In this document: in pieces, positions 8,318 through 16,959 of the stretch | Position numbering within the stretch: the first letter of the stretch is position 1 | Layout: the number at the start of each line of letters is the position of its first letter | Assembly (NCBI RefSeq): GCF_013387475.1 | Contig: NZ_VWNB01000015.1 | Location: 1 to 61,780 of the forward strand | Length of the DNA stretch: 61,780 nt | Reading direction: 5' to 3' | DNA from: Mariprofundus sp. KV | GTDB taxonomy: Bacteria; Pseudomonadota; Zetaproteobacteria; Mariprofundales; Mariprofundaceae | Program-made: the position numbers and the translations under genes | Notes under the pieces: generated by a model | Seen by the model: only the letters and a program-made list of their open reading frames with translations | What the model was told of the DNA's origin: nothing | Database searches by the model: none

Positions 8318-9631
8318 GTGATATACCGCGTCATATCGAATCAGGGCCGTAAGCTTTCCGCTTACGGCCTTTTTTCTGCCTTCCCACATCAGTTCTCTGC
8401 CATTCTGGAGGATCCATCCGGTGTCGGTCGGCAGTTCCTGGTTTCACAACACGGGCAATCGATCTCGCTACAGCAGGATGCATCAGATGAGCATGTGGCG
8501 CTCTTTTTCAACAGCTGGAAATCTGCTGTTGCAACGGATAATGCCAATTCACCAGCCATTCGCTGTCTGTTTTATGCCGCCTATGAAGCGGCCTCACTGA
8601 TCGAAAATCTTCCGCGCTCTAAAACTGCTCTGCCCGGACCGGTACTATGGACACTCTATCCCACATTCTCTCTCTGCTTTGATGATGAATCGATCTATCT
8701 GGCAGCTAAGGATAAGTCCGCCGTGCAGACAGTTCTGATGTTGCTCGATGAAGTGGGGGAGTCACTGGTTCCAGCCACTACACTGCAACTACTGGCCCAA
8801 CCGGAGGTCACCTCTGCCAGCGCCTATAAACAGGCTGTTGAACAGGTGAAATCATATATTGCAGCAGGTGATATCTTTCAGGCCAATATTGCCCGCTTCT
8901 GGTCGATGCCGTTTGAGCAGAGTGATCTGGCAGGGCTCTATGATCAGCTGCGCCGGGTCAATCCGGCTCCCTTCGCCTCTTTTGTCTCAATAGGCAGTGG
9001 TAGAGAGCAGCTGACACTGATCTCATCCTCTCCTGAGCGGCTGTTTCGCATGCATCCCGATGGCGAGGTGGATACAAGGCCCATTGCAGGCACCAGAAGG
9101 CGCGCTGAAGGCGATATGGATGACTCTCTAAGGGCAGAGCTGCTGCTCTCAGAGAAAGAGCGTGCAGAGCACATTATGCTCGTTGATCTGGAGCGCAATG
9201 ATCTCGGGCGCGTCTGTACTCCGGGCAGCGTTGAGGTGAATGAGCGCATGGTGATTGAGCAGTACGCCACTGTGCAGCATATCGTCTCCAATGTGCGCGG
9301 CAAGCTGCAACAGGGAAGGGATGTCGTTGATCTGTTCAAAGCGATGTTCCCCGGTGGCACCATCACCGGCTGTCCGAAGGTTCACTGCATGGAGATTATC
9401 CATGAACTTGAGAGCAATGCCCGTGGCCCCTATACCGGTGGTCTGGGTTATATAGCATGGGATGGCACAGCTGATATGAATATTCTTATCCGCACCTTCT
9501 GGCACCATAAAGGCGAGCTCTGCTGGGCGGCCGGTGCCGGTATTGTTGCCGATTCCGATCCCGAACATGAGCTGATCGAAACCGAACACAAAGCTGAAGG
9601 CCTACTCAGGGCGCTAGCAACTGCACTGTAG
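8318..9631 (+). CDS. pabB: Chorismate-binding enzyme, probable aminodeoxychorismate synthase component I
   Basis: This 437-aa protein belongs to the anthranilate/aminodeoxychorismate synthase component I family, which aminates chorismate. The C-terminal chorismate-binding domain is complete: SSSPERLF, PIAGTRRR, ERNDLGRVC, FPGGTITGCPK and the final GIVADSDPEHELIE. PabB of E. coli has Lys in the PIKGT motif, whereas TrpE has Ala. Here the residue is Ala, so the motif alone does not exclude TrpE-like chemistry. Its place right after fabF, where pabC often lies, favours a folate role. The GTG start has GGTGAG about 10 bases upstream. Confidence 0.75.
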   Translation: MIYRVISNQGRKLSAYGLFSAFPHQFSAILEDPSGVGRQFLVSQHGQSISLQQDASDEHVALFFNSWKSAVATDNANSPAIRCLFYAAYEAASLIENLPRSKTALPGPVLWTLYPTFSLCFDDESIYLAAKDKSAVQTVLMLLDEVGESLVPATTLQLLAQPEVTSASAYKQAVEQVKSYIAAGDIFQANIARFWSMPFEQSDLAGLYDQLRRVNPAPFASFVSIGSGREQLTLISSSPERLFRMHPDGEVDTRPIAGTRRRAEGDMDDSLRAELLLSEKERAEHIMLVDLERNDLGRVCTPGSVEVNERMVIEQYATVQHIVSNVRGKLQQGRDVVDLFKAMFPGGTITGCPKVHCMEIIHELESNARGPYTGGLGYIAWDGTADMNILIRTFWHHKGELCWAAGAGIVADSDPEHELIETEHKAEGLLRALATAL

Positions 9632-9825
9632 AGCTTATTTGCGGGAGTAAGGCTGCTCTCCCTGTAGTGACAGTGGTAAGCAAGCTCGCTGAATACCTGT
9701 GATGAGATATTATTAGCGCGACGAAAGTGCTAAAGGTTGGCAGAGTTGCCCCCTTGTCCGTTTCAAAGGCACCGGCAGTGATTCAGATTGCGTGGATCGG
9801 ACATGACAAGATTGGAGGTGCCCCA

Positions 9826-10002
9826 TTGGCCAGAACAAATTTCAAGTTTGAGAAGCGACAGAAAGAGCTCGCCAAACAGAAGAAGAATGAAGAGAAGCGC
9901 CTGCGTAAGCTGGGGCTGCTTGATGAGAATGAAGAGGATAAGTCTGAGGCTGAAGCTCCGCTATCAGAGGCGGATGAAGTCGCAAACTGGTTGTCTAAAT
10001 AA
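9826..10002 (+). CDS. Small lysine-rich conserved protein
   Basis: A 58-aa highly charged protein. It begins with the recognisable pattern ARTNFKFEKRQKELAKQKK, which I know from small uncharacterised proteins in many proteobacteria. A perfect GGAGGTG at 9814-9820 sits 5 bases before TTG 9826; the longer frame from 9727 would add 33 residues unlike the family and has no such site. It is likely a helical, RNA- or ribosome-associated protein by charge, but function is unknown. A strong terminator follows. Confidence 0.75.
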   Translation: MARTNFKFEKRQKELAKQKKNEEKRLRKLGLLDENEEDKSEAEAPLSEADEVANWLSK

Positions 10003-10029
10003 GATCGCTATCAGGTAAATTGTAAGAAT

Positions 10030-10066
10030 AAAAAAGGCTGGCCGGGTTTCCCCGCCAGCCTTTTTG
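10030..10066. terminator. Bidirectional terminator
   Basis: A GC-rich stem (GGCTGGC/GCCAGCC) is flanked by A5 on the left and T5 on the right. It lies between the convergent small lysine-rich gene and the Tim44-like gene, so it can end transcription from both sides. Confidence 0.85.
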
Positions 10067-10085
10067 TTTTTATATGCTGAAAATA

Positions 10086-10982
10086 TTATCCGGCCTGCTG
10101 AATACCTGCCAGATACCAGGTCGGATCATCAGAATTCGGAGCATGCTGGAAGATCCACACCTCATTCACCTCTGCACTCTGGTCTTCAACCGTTGCGCCG
10201 GTGTGATCAAGCTGCTGCTCGCGCAACATGGCAGTGTAGTTGACAGCCACCCACTCCAGATCCGATTCAATCCAGCTGTCAGCTATCTCGGCATTAAGCG
10301 TGGCGACCTCGGTATGGTTGGCGCTGTTGGGAGACATGTCACGGGCGATACGCTCGGCAATTTCAGGGGTGCAGAACTGGCGGATATCGTCGATATCACC
10401 AGAATCCCACGCCTTCTGCATGCGTACATAAATCTCTTTGGCAGCCGGGATGAAATGTTTGGCATCGATCTCAGGACGCAGGGCGCTGCCAACTGGCTCA
10501 CGGCTCTGATCCTGAAAATCAAACGCCTCCTGCACAGCATCAGGTTCTGCATGGCTGCCCGGGAAGCTGCTTGCTGAAGGTTCATGACTATACCCTTGTC
10601 CGGCAAATGATTGCTGTTGTGGCACGGCTCGTCGGCGCAGGAAGTACATCACCAGAAATATGATGCCGCCGATCATGAGAATATCGAACAGGTTAATACC
10701 TTCAAAGGCACCACCGAAGAACATCGCACCAAGCAGGCCGCCAAGGGCTAAACCGCCTAGCATACCCATCATACCAGTGCTTGCTGAACCACGCTGATTG
10801 GCTGCAGCAGGCTGCTTCTGCGGTGCGGCCTTCTGCTGTGAGAAGTTGTTTGATTTTGGCTGGCTCATGCGCTGTTTGCCGAAGCTTGAGCCCATGCCGA
10901 AGCGCTTGGCATCGGCCAGCTCTGCGCCTGAAATCATGATACCAAAGATGGCGATCATCATAATTGTCATCAGTTTCTTCAT
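10086..10982 (-). CDS. Tim44-like domain membrane protein
   Basis: A 298-aa protein with an N-terminal signal-like helix, a glutamine/proline-rich linker (about residues 38-65), and glycine-rich hydrophobic segments around 70-115. A soluble C-terminal domain of about 140 residues matches the bacterial Tim44-like fold (AKEIYVRMQKAWDSGDID, then the end WYLAGIQQ). Mitochondrial Tim44 tethers Hsp70 to the import channel; the role of bacterial relatives is not settled. Its ATG overlaps the upstream gene's stop by 4 bases, so translation is probably coupled. Confidence 0.8.
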   Translation of the reverse strand: MKKLMTIMMIAIFGIMISGAELADAKRFGMGSSFGKQRMSQPKSNNFSQQKAAPQKQPAAANQRGSASTGMMGMLGGLALGGLLGAMFFGGAFEGINLFDILMIGGIIFLVMYFLRRRAVPQQQSFAGQGYSHEPSASSFPGSHAEPDAVQEAFDFQDQSREPVGSALRPEIDAKHFIPAAKEIYVRMQKAWDSGDIDDIRQFCTPEIAERIARDMSPNSANHTEVATLNAEIADSWIESDLEWVAVNYTAMLREQQLDHTGATVEDQSAEVNEVWIFQHAPNSDDPTWYLAGIQQAG

Positions 10983-11482
10983 TTTTTCTCCTCGTTATTT
11001 GCAAATGCAATCTGTGCAATGTGAGCCTTAAAGGCCGCTCTGCGCAGGGTGCGATCCTTAATGCCAGCGACGTCGCGCGCAACCCTGCGTTTTTCAGAGA
11101 AGCTTAAAGCTCTGCCAACAGGCTTGGGTGCTTTGGCTTTGATGCCGGCACCGGGTTGAACACGGGTACTGATTTTATGCAGGTTGGTGATTTTGGCGTG
11201 TTTGAAACAGGCCTTGCGAATCTCATCACGCAGAAAGCGGATCTGCTGGCCCATGATCGGATGATCAACAGCCACCCAGAGGCAGACGCCGTCATCAGAT
11301 AGCGGTTCAATCTGGATCGGCTCAGTACGCAGCGACATCATCGGGCCGACAATATCCGGCCATGCACGGCGCAATCGTGCCATACCCATCAGTTTGCCTA
11401 GTGACTCCTCACCGAGGATTTCCGAGAGGCCATCATTGATGCCTGTCAGTCTGGAGCGGGGACGTCCGGGGCGAAAGCTCAA
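10979..11482 (-). CDS. dciA: DUF721/DciA-family protein
   Basis: A protein of about 168 aa with the DUF721 core: LRRAWPDIVGPMMSLRTEPI followed by VAVDHPIMGQQIRFLRDEI. DciA is the ancestral loader of the replicative helicase DnaB in bacteria lacking DnaC-type loaders. The basic C-terminal half is typical. The start is uncertain: the open frame reaches ATG 11572, inside the HIT gene, but TTG 11482 falls 13 bp after the HIT stop and just before the conserved domain. The stop overlaps the Tim44-like gene start by 4 bases. Confidence 0.7.
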   Translation of the reverse strand: MSFRPGRPRSRLTGINDGLSEILGEESLGKLMGMARLRRAWPDIVGPMMSLRTEPIQIEPLSDDGVCLWVAVDHPIMGQQIRFLRDEIRKACFKHAKITNLHKISTRVQPGAGIKAKAPKPVGRALSFSEKRRVARDVAGIKDRTLRRAAFKAHIAQIAFANNEEKK

Positions 11483-11495
11483 GGTGTCTGCCTGT

Positions 11496-11831
11496 TCAAA
11501 ACGGCAGTCTCTTGCCGCCGAGAATATGTACGTGGATATGGAATACCACCTGACCACCACCTTCGCGCACATTAATGATCACGCGGTATCCTGCATCAAG
11601 CTTGAGCACCTCATCGGCAATATGGCGGACGCGATCCATCAGCTGACCAAGCAGAGCTGAGTCCTCTTTGGTGGCATCAGCCAGCGTGGCCAGATGAAAT
11701 TTAGGGATGACCAGCACATGGGTGGGGGCTTTAGGGTGAATGTCGTGGAAGGCGAAGAAATCATCATCCTCGTAAACCTTGTTGGAGGGGATCTCTCCGG
11801 CAGCTATTTTACAAAACAGGCAGTCACTCAT
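11496..11831 (-). CDS. Histidine triad (HIT/HINT) nucleotide-binding protein
   Basis: A 111-aa HINT-branch protein; the family hydrolyses purine nucleoside phosphoramidates. It begins with the typical CLFCKIAAGEIPS zinc-ligand segment and ends with HIHVHILGG, where His98, His100 and His102 form the triad and His100 is the expected nucleophile. The full-length sequence fits bacterial HinT. It is the first gene of an apparent HIT-DciA-Tim44 operon on the minus strand. Confidence 0.93.
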   Translation of the reverse strand: MSDCLFCKIAAGEIPSNKVYEDDDFFAFHDIHPKAPTHVLVIPKFHLATLADATKEDSALLGQLMDRVRHIADEVLKLDAGYRVIINVREGGGQVVFHIHVHILGGKRLPF

Positions 11832-11977
11832 CTCACTCTCCCTTCTTTGACATCAATTTATCGGGCATGTTCTGAAATGTAACAAGGGGGCGCTGATAAT
11901 CAAAGCTGCATGAATAAAAACAGATCCGCCCTGTATCTGTTACGAGAGCTGGGCGGATGCATCGGTGTGGAGCCTGA

Positions 11978-12550
11978 TTATTTCTTGGTGAACTTGGTCA
12001 GGATAACGATCAGCTGACCATCTACACGGCCTTCAATCTGCTCGGCATTATCCTGTACCAGGCGTATGTTGCGTACGGCTGTACCGCGCTTGGCGGTGAT
12101 CGATGAACCTTTGACATCCAGATCCTTGATCAGGGTGACGGTATCACCCGCCTCTAGCACTGCACCATTGCTGTCACGGTGGATAATCTTCTCTTCACTC
12201 TCATCGTTACTACCAGCTTCTGCCCAGCTGCGCACATCATCTTCCAGATACATCATATCGAGAAGATCCTGTGGCCAGCCTTCCGAACGCAGACGGGTGA
12301 GCATACGCCAGGCCATTACCTGCACCGCAGGCACCTGAGACCACATGCTGTCATTCAGGCAGCGCCAGTGGTTGGCATCAACGGTATCAGGATTATCGAT
12401 CTGACCACGGCAGGTTTCACAGGCCAGAATAGATTGATCAGCACTGCCATTAGAAGTTGGCGGCACTTCATAGATGCCAAGATTGTCGGAAGCGCCGCAC
12501 AATTCACATTTGGATTCGCTACGTGTCTGCAGTTCTGTTTCTACGCTCAT
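11978..12550 (-). CDS. PhnA/YjdM family zinc-ribbon protein
   Basis: A 190-aa protein with an N-terminal zinc ribbon (CELCGA and later CETC) and the C-terminal PhnA/YjdM domain (DSNGAVLEAGDTVTLIKDLD, then KRGTAVRNIRL and a terminal VILTKFTKK). Despite the historical name, the family is not clearly tied to phosphonate use. ATG 12550 is favoured over the upstream TTG because AGGA lies about 10 bases before it and the extra residues are unlike the family. It stands alone between the HIT operon and the PstS-like pair. Confidence 0.85.
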   Translation of the reverse strand: MSVETELQTRSESKCELCGASDNLGIYEVPPTSNGSADQSILACETCRGQIDNPDTVDANHWRCLNDSMWSQVPAVQVMAWRMLTRLRSEGWPQDLLDMMYLEDDVRSWAEAGSNDESEEKIIHRDSNGAVLEAGDTVTLIKDLDVKGSSITAKRGTAVRNIRLVQDNAEQIEGRVDGQLIVILTKFTKK

Positions 12551-12657
12551 ATTAAGGGTTTCCTGTCTGGTCAAACATCTTCTGCTAAAAGAGCGGTTTG
12601 AGTTGTTTGCTAATCGGGGATGCTTGAGTCTGGAGCTCTCGAAGTCAATTTAACGAA

Positions 12658-13185
12658 CTATTTTTTACTGACGTTGGCGTAGATGGCTACGCCCGATTTT
12701 GACTCCTCATAGACCTCAATCCATACATCTTTGCCTTTGGCACTGTCGGGAAGATCTGTGGTAGGGATGTGTGCCTTAAGGCTGATGTTAATGCCATTGA
12801 AGCGGTCGATCACCTGGCAGTCGCCGTTGATCTGGTATTCAGGGCTGCTGGCAACTGTATCGTCGTATTTAAAGGCGAGCTGGCAGTTGATACCTATATC
12901 TTCAAACTCGCCGCTCTTCTCGGCTCTGAGCACATCCTGCTGCAGGTTAATCACATCACCCGGCAGTGAATTTGCGCTGTGTGAGAGCATGAGCAGACGA
13001 GTGCCATCCATGGCACGAATAAACTCGCTGAAGCTGCCGAACATGATCGGATCAAATTCATAAGCGGCCTGGTTTTTCATGAATATCATCACATTCACAC
13101 TTCTTGCTTGATTCGGTTCTGCAACTGCACTGGTTGATGCCAGCCCTATACCCGCAGCCAAAAGAAAACATAGCAGTTTAGACAT
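12658..13185 (-). CDS. Secreted protein of unknown function
   Basis: A 175-aa protein with a clear signal peptide (MSKLLCFLLAAG, cleavage probably after AVA at about residue 22). The mature part has two cysteines (in INCQLAF and NGDCQVI) that may form a disulfide. I recognise no domain. AGGGG lies 8-12 bases before ATG 13185; a GTG 24 bases upstream is less likely. It starts 24 bp after the PstS-like gene and is most likely co-transcribed with it, so a link to phosphate or phosphate-like ligand handling is possible but unproven. Confidence 0.65.
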   Translation of the reverse strand: MSKLLCFLLAAGIGLASTSAVAEPNQARSVNVMIFMKNQAAYEFDPIMFGSFSEFIRAMDGTRLLMLSHSANSLPGDVINLQQDVLRAEKSGEFEDIGINCQLAFKYDDTVASSPEYQINGDCQVIDRFNGINISLKAHIPTTDLPDSAKGKDVWIEVYEESKSGVAIYANVSKK

Positions 13186-13209
13186 CACAATCCCCTGAAA
13201 TTTATTCAC

Positions 13210-14043
13210 TTATTTGGCCGGCACGTAGCCGAGTTGTTTGACGATGGCCTGACATTCAGGACCCTGCATAAATTCGATGAACGATTTCACTTCACCTGCC
13301 GGTGCACCATTTGTCATCAACAGAAGCGGTCGTGAGAGGGGATAAATGCCACTGGCAACATTGGCTTCAGAGCCCTCGATGCCATCGAGTTTAAGCAGCT
13401 TCACCTTGCCGTTCTGCGCAAACTCAGTGGCAACACCGACAGATGCAAAGGCGATGGCATGCGCATCATGAGCCACCTTGTCGAGTGCGATATCCTGTGA
13501 GAATGCGATCCAGGCTTTACCCTTGCCAAAGATCAGGTTGCCTTCGGACTCCTCTGCTTTGAGATGGAAGCGTTTGGAGAACAGCTCATAGGTGCCGTGG
13601 TCTGTGCCCAGCGAGATGAGGTTAACTGCGCCATCAGAACCGCCGACAGCTTTCCAGTTACCTGCCTCTCCTTTATACAGCTGTTCTACCTGTGCTGCGC
13701 TCAGGTCCGAGAGTGGATTATCTGCATGTACAACCAGAACCACGCCATCGGTGCCGATTTTGTAGCTTTTCATGGCAGGATAGGCCGCGCTCTCTGTATC
13801 TTTAATCGCACGCGATGCGCGGCCGATATCTACCTTACCCTTGGCTACGGTTTTCACCCCTTTGCCGGAGCCGCCACCGGCGATAATGAACTGCATATCG
13901 GCATGGCTGTTTTTATAGGCGATTGAGCAGGCCTTCATGGGCGGCTGAACGGTTGTTGAACCCGCTGAAGTGATAACACCTGCATGCGCAGTCGATAGCC
14001 ATAGAAGTGCAGTGAAGCCTGCGAACAAGCAGAGCCTTTTCAT
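13210..14043 (-). CDS. PstS-like phosphate-binding periplasmic protein
   Basis: A 277-aa substrate-binding protein of the PstS type. It has a signal peptide (residues 1-21), the opening GVITSAGSTTV, the GGGSGKGVKTVAKGKVDIG ligand loop, and SRAIKDTE. These resemble the phosphate-coordinating loops of PstS. No pstC, pstA, pstB or phoU is nearby; the only partner is the unknown secreted protein 24 bp downstream. It may serve a transporter encoded elsewhere, or have a sensing or surface role. Confidence 0.85.
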   Translation of the reverse strand: MKRLCLFAGFTALLWLSTAHAGVITSAGSTTVQPPMKACSIAYKNSHADMQFIIAGGGSGKGVKTVAKGKVDIGRASRAIKDTESAAYPAMKSYKIGTDGVVLVVHADNPLSDLSAAQVEQLYKGEAGNWKAVGGSDGAVNLISLGTDHGTYELFSKRFHLKAEESEGNLIFGKGKAWIAFSQDIALDKVAHDAHAIAFASVGVATEFAQNGKVKLLKLDGIEGSEANVASGIYPLSRPLLLMTNGAPAGEVKSFIEFMQGPECQAIVKQLGYVPAK

Positions 14044-14183
14044 GAGTCTGTTCTCCGGAAAATCAGAGCAGCGTGCCCTGATAAAAAATTTGGCGAACCA
14101 TAGCAGCCGACAATGGTTATGGAAGGCAATTTTATTGCTCTGTTCAATGGCTTACAGAGGTGGGAAGCGTTGCAAGGTGGCGC

Positions 14184-14837
14184 CTAACGGAGGTAGCGAA
14201 GCACTTGTCCTTTGGGCAGTGATTTAGTCAGATAATCGGTGTTTTCAGGGCGGCTCTGGCTATGTGAAAAACCGAGTATTACCATCTTTTTACTGAAACG
14301 GGCATGGTGGCCACGTCCCTGATCAACAATGATCACTTCACAATGGGGTTTGGCATGCTGGTTGATGAATCTCGAGAGCAGGTCGACATGCTCCTTTTCG
14401 TAGAGAATGTCACTGCCGATAATCAGGTCAAACTCACCAAGCTCTGTCTCTTCATCAGCCCAGCCGGTGCGCACATACGGGATGTCGCTTGCACTGTTGA
14501 GTTCGGTATTTTCCTGCAGAAAGGAGCCGGCTTCAGGGTGGTAGTCGGTAGCCGTTATGTCCGCATCCCTTTGATTGAGAACATGGCTGGAGAGCGCGAT
14601 GCCGCAACCTACCTCAAGAATGCGCTTACCCTTGATATCAAAGTCAGCCATCAGATGAGCCAAAACCTCACCGGATGGCCAGATGATCCCAAACAGCGGC
14701 CATGTGGCAGAGGATATTCCGAGCGCTTCGGCTTCGCCGTGGTCGTCGGAGAACTCCTGATTATCGCGCAGTGTGCGAAGGTGGATATCTACACCACCGA
14801 ATTCGATGGTTTGGTAGCGTACACGTAGCGAAGACAT
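14184..14837 (-). CDS. Class I SAM-dependent methyltransferase
   Basis: A protein of about 217 aa resembling the METTL21-like/lysine methyltransferase group. It has a WPSGEVLAHLM segment, motif I at RILEVGCGIALSS, ATDYHPE as motif II, and FDLIIGSDILYE, whose D-x-x-Y is typical of that group. The substrate is unknown. ATG 14837 (MSSLRVRYQTIEFGG) is chosen because homologous N-termini begin near there; an in-frame ATG 39 bases upstream is possible and neither has a strong ribosome binding site. Confidence 0.8.
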   Translation of the reverse strand: MSSLRVRYQTIEFGGVDIHLRTLRDNQEFSDDHGEAEALGISSATWPLFGIIWPSGEVLAHLMADFDIKGKRILEVGCGIALSSHVLNQRDADITATDYHPEAGSFLQENTELNSASDIPYVRTGWADEETELGEFDLIIGSDILYEKEHVDLLSRFINQHAKPHCEVIIVDQGRGHHARFSKKMVILGFSHSQSRPENTDYLTKSLPKGQVLRYLR

Positions 14838-14967
14838 AAATACCAGCTCAGTCGATAGTTTCGACATACGCAGCATGCGTGACTCAACCGGTTCACTACG
14901 TGGAGGGGCAACTTTAGTCGATCTGTGAGCTTATGACCAATCCTGACAGAGAGTTTGGATTCTGAAA

Positions 14968-15252
14968 TCAGGAAGCAGGCGGGGTATTACGCAGCCTTTT
15001 TTCCAGAAAGAAACAGCCAAAAGGCAGCACGGATGAGATCATCGCATAGTTCCAGAAAGATTTTGGCCACGCTTGCTGTCTGCTGACGATCTCCAGCAAG
15101 GGGATAAAAGCCAGCCAGAGCAGGCCGTGTGCAGGGCCGACAATTCGCACCATGTCATAGTCAAAACCATATTTGGCAGGCATGGCGATAAAGAAGAGGG
15201 CGATCAGTGACAACCCCTCAATGAAACTGATGATTCTGAATGTTTTCAGCAT
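14968..15252 (-). CDS. DUF3817 small integral membrane protein
   Basis: A 94-aa protein with three hydrophobic segments and the DUF3817 pattern: FRIISFIEGLSLIALFF at the start, a conserved GPAHGLLWLAF in the middle, and a basic C-terminus. The family also occurs as a domain in some transporters; its function is unknown. It is 18 bp downstream of the Kef-type antiporter gene on the same strand, so the two are likely co-transcribed. Confidence 0.8.
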   Translation of the reverse strand: MLKTFRIISFIEGLSLIALFFIAMPAKYGFDYDMVRIVGPAHGLLWLAFIPLLEIVSRQQAWPKSFWNYAMISSVLPFGCFFLEKRLRNTPPAS

Positions 15253-15270
15253 GGGGAGATTGTAAGCTCT

Positions 15271-16923
15271 TTAGTTTTGCTGTCTAACGCTTAATTCATT
15301 CTCCAGAGCGTCTTTCATTTTTTTACCCACGAAAGTCTGCAGTTCATTTGCAAATCCCAGGCCTGCTTCTGTATAGATGTTAAAAGTAAGGTCGACACCA
15401 ACAGCTTTCAGGGCATCTTCCTCATCCCTGAATTTTGTTGTGGCAGCGATACGACCCTGATATCCCATCTCTTTAAGTCGCATGGCAGCGCTCATGTTGG
15501 CTTTTTGCGACGGCAGGGTGAGCAATACCCACTCCAGCGCATCGAGCAGTTCGGGTGCCCGTGCCCAGAAATCGGGGTTGGTCGCATCACCGCTGACGAC
15601 ATTCCTCCCCTCTGTAGCGTGTTTTATGGCCCTGTCCCGGTCAATCTCCACGCCGACCAGATGGGCTGCGTAATCCGGCTCTAATACGTCGTAGGCAGCC
15701 GTGCCCATGCGCCCCATGCCGAACACCACAACCTTAATGCCGCTTAATGCCAGATTCTCTTCACCGGCAAGACGCTTTGAGCGTTCGAACCGTTTAAGCC
15801 GCGGGCGCCATCTCTGATAGAGATTGTCCCGGACATTCACCAGTGGCGCTGAAACGATAAAAGAGATCGACATGACAACAGCAAAGACCGCCAGCCACTC
15901 CTTTGGTAACCACCCTGCAGAGACAGCTATAGCACCGATAATCAGGCCAAACTCACTGTAGTTTGCAAGGTTGAATGAAGCGCGCAATGAGGTGCTGGAT
16001 CTGAGGTGGAACAGGTTAAAGAGTCCGAAATAGAGCGCCGTTTTCAGTGGCAGGATCAGAATAAACAGCAGTGCAATGAGCACTTCGTTCCAACCCGGCA
16101 GGGAGGCCATGCCGACGCTGAGGAAGAAACCAACAAGAAACAGCTCCTTGAGACCAAGCAGGGCTTTGGAGAGTTCGTTGGCTTTGACGTGGTTGGCAAG
16201 CATCATGCCGAATACCAGTGCCCCGACATCGGCCTTGATACCGACCAGTTCAAAGATATCCGCGCCGACCAGTGCCAGTGCAATACCGAAGAGAATCAGC
16301 AGTTCACCATGGCCGACCCGGTCGAGGATTCTGAAGATCAGGAAGCGCAGTGGAACCAATCCAACCAGCGCCAGCGCCCATATCGTAGGTAATTTCCCCA
16401 TTGAGGCGGCAATAAAAACGACGGCTGCGATGTCCTGTACCACCAATAGACCAATGGCGACCTGCCCGTGTCTGGCATTTGTTGCACCCAGTTCATCAAG
16501 TACCTTTACCGCAAACACGGTGCTGGAGAATGAGAGGGCGAAGCCGATAAGGAGGGCTGTAGCCATATCGACGCCGGAAATCAGCGGCAGGGCGGTATAG
16601 GAGAGCAGTACGATGATGGTGGCGACCAGAATCGTGATCATGCCCATATGTAGTGTTGCCACCCCCCATATCTCGGGGCGTATTAATGACTTTATCTTGA
16701 GCTTGAGGCCGATAGAGAAGAGCAGCAGGGTGATGCCGAGATCAGCCATGACATTGAGGAATTCACCACCCTCTACCCCGAGAGCATTGAGCAAAAATCC
16801 TGCTGCAAGGAAGCCAACCATCGGTGGCAGCCCTATTCTGCTGATCATTAGTCCACACAGGAAGGCCGTCGCTATCCAGAGCGGATCACTGTAATGAATG
16901 GAGAGGAGAATTTGCGATTCCAT
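15271..16923 (-). CDS. Kef-type cation/proton antiporter with TrkA-N domain
   Basis: A 550-aa inner-membrane protein of the CPA2 family. About twelve hydrophobic segments (residues 15-385, including ADLGITLLLFSIGLKLK and ALSFSSTVFAVKVLDELG) precede a cytosolic Rossmann domain, with GMGRMGTAAYDVL near 410, of the TrkA-N/RCK type. It resembles KefB/YbaL potassium efflux systems. The C-terminus is short and lacks an obvious RCK-C domain. Together with the DUF3817 gene it may form a two-gene operon. Confidence 0.88.
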   Translation of the reverse strand: MESQILLSIHYSDPLWIATAFLCGLMISRIGLPPMVGFLAAGFLLNALGVEGGEFLNVMADLGITLLLFSIGLKLKIKSLIRPEIWGVATLHMGMITILVATIIVLLSYTALPLISGVDMATALLIGFALSFSSTVFAVKVLDELGATNARHGQVAIGLLVVQDIAAVVFIAASMGKLPTIWALALVGLVPLRFLIFRILDRVGHGELLILFGIALALVGADIFELVGIKADVGALVFGMMLANHVKANELSKALLGLKELFLVGFFLSVGMASLPGWNEVLIALLFILILPLKTALYFGLFNLFHLRSSTSLRASFNLANYSEFGLIIGAIAVSAGWLPKEWLAVFAVVMSISFIVSAPLVNVRDNLYQRWRPRLKRFERSKRLAGEENLALSGIKVVVFGMGRMGTAAYDVLEPDYAAHLVGVEIDRDRAIKHATEGRNVVSGDATNPDFWARAPELLDALEWVLLTLPSQKANMSAAMRLKEMGYQGRIAATTKFRDEEDALKAVGVDLTFNIYTEAGLGFANELQTFVGKKMKDALENELSVRQQN

Positions 16924-16959
16924 ACTCTATCGTGGACTGATTCGTTTCAGCTGTAAACG

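Noticed and set aside
13970-14227. Plus-strand 85-codon frame between the PstS-like and methyltransferase genes
   Set aside because: Overlaps both genes at its ends, has no good start signal, and no protein-like features.
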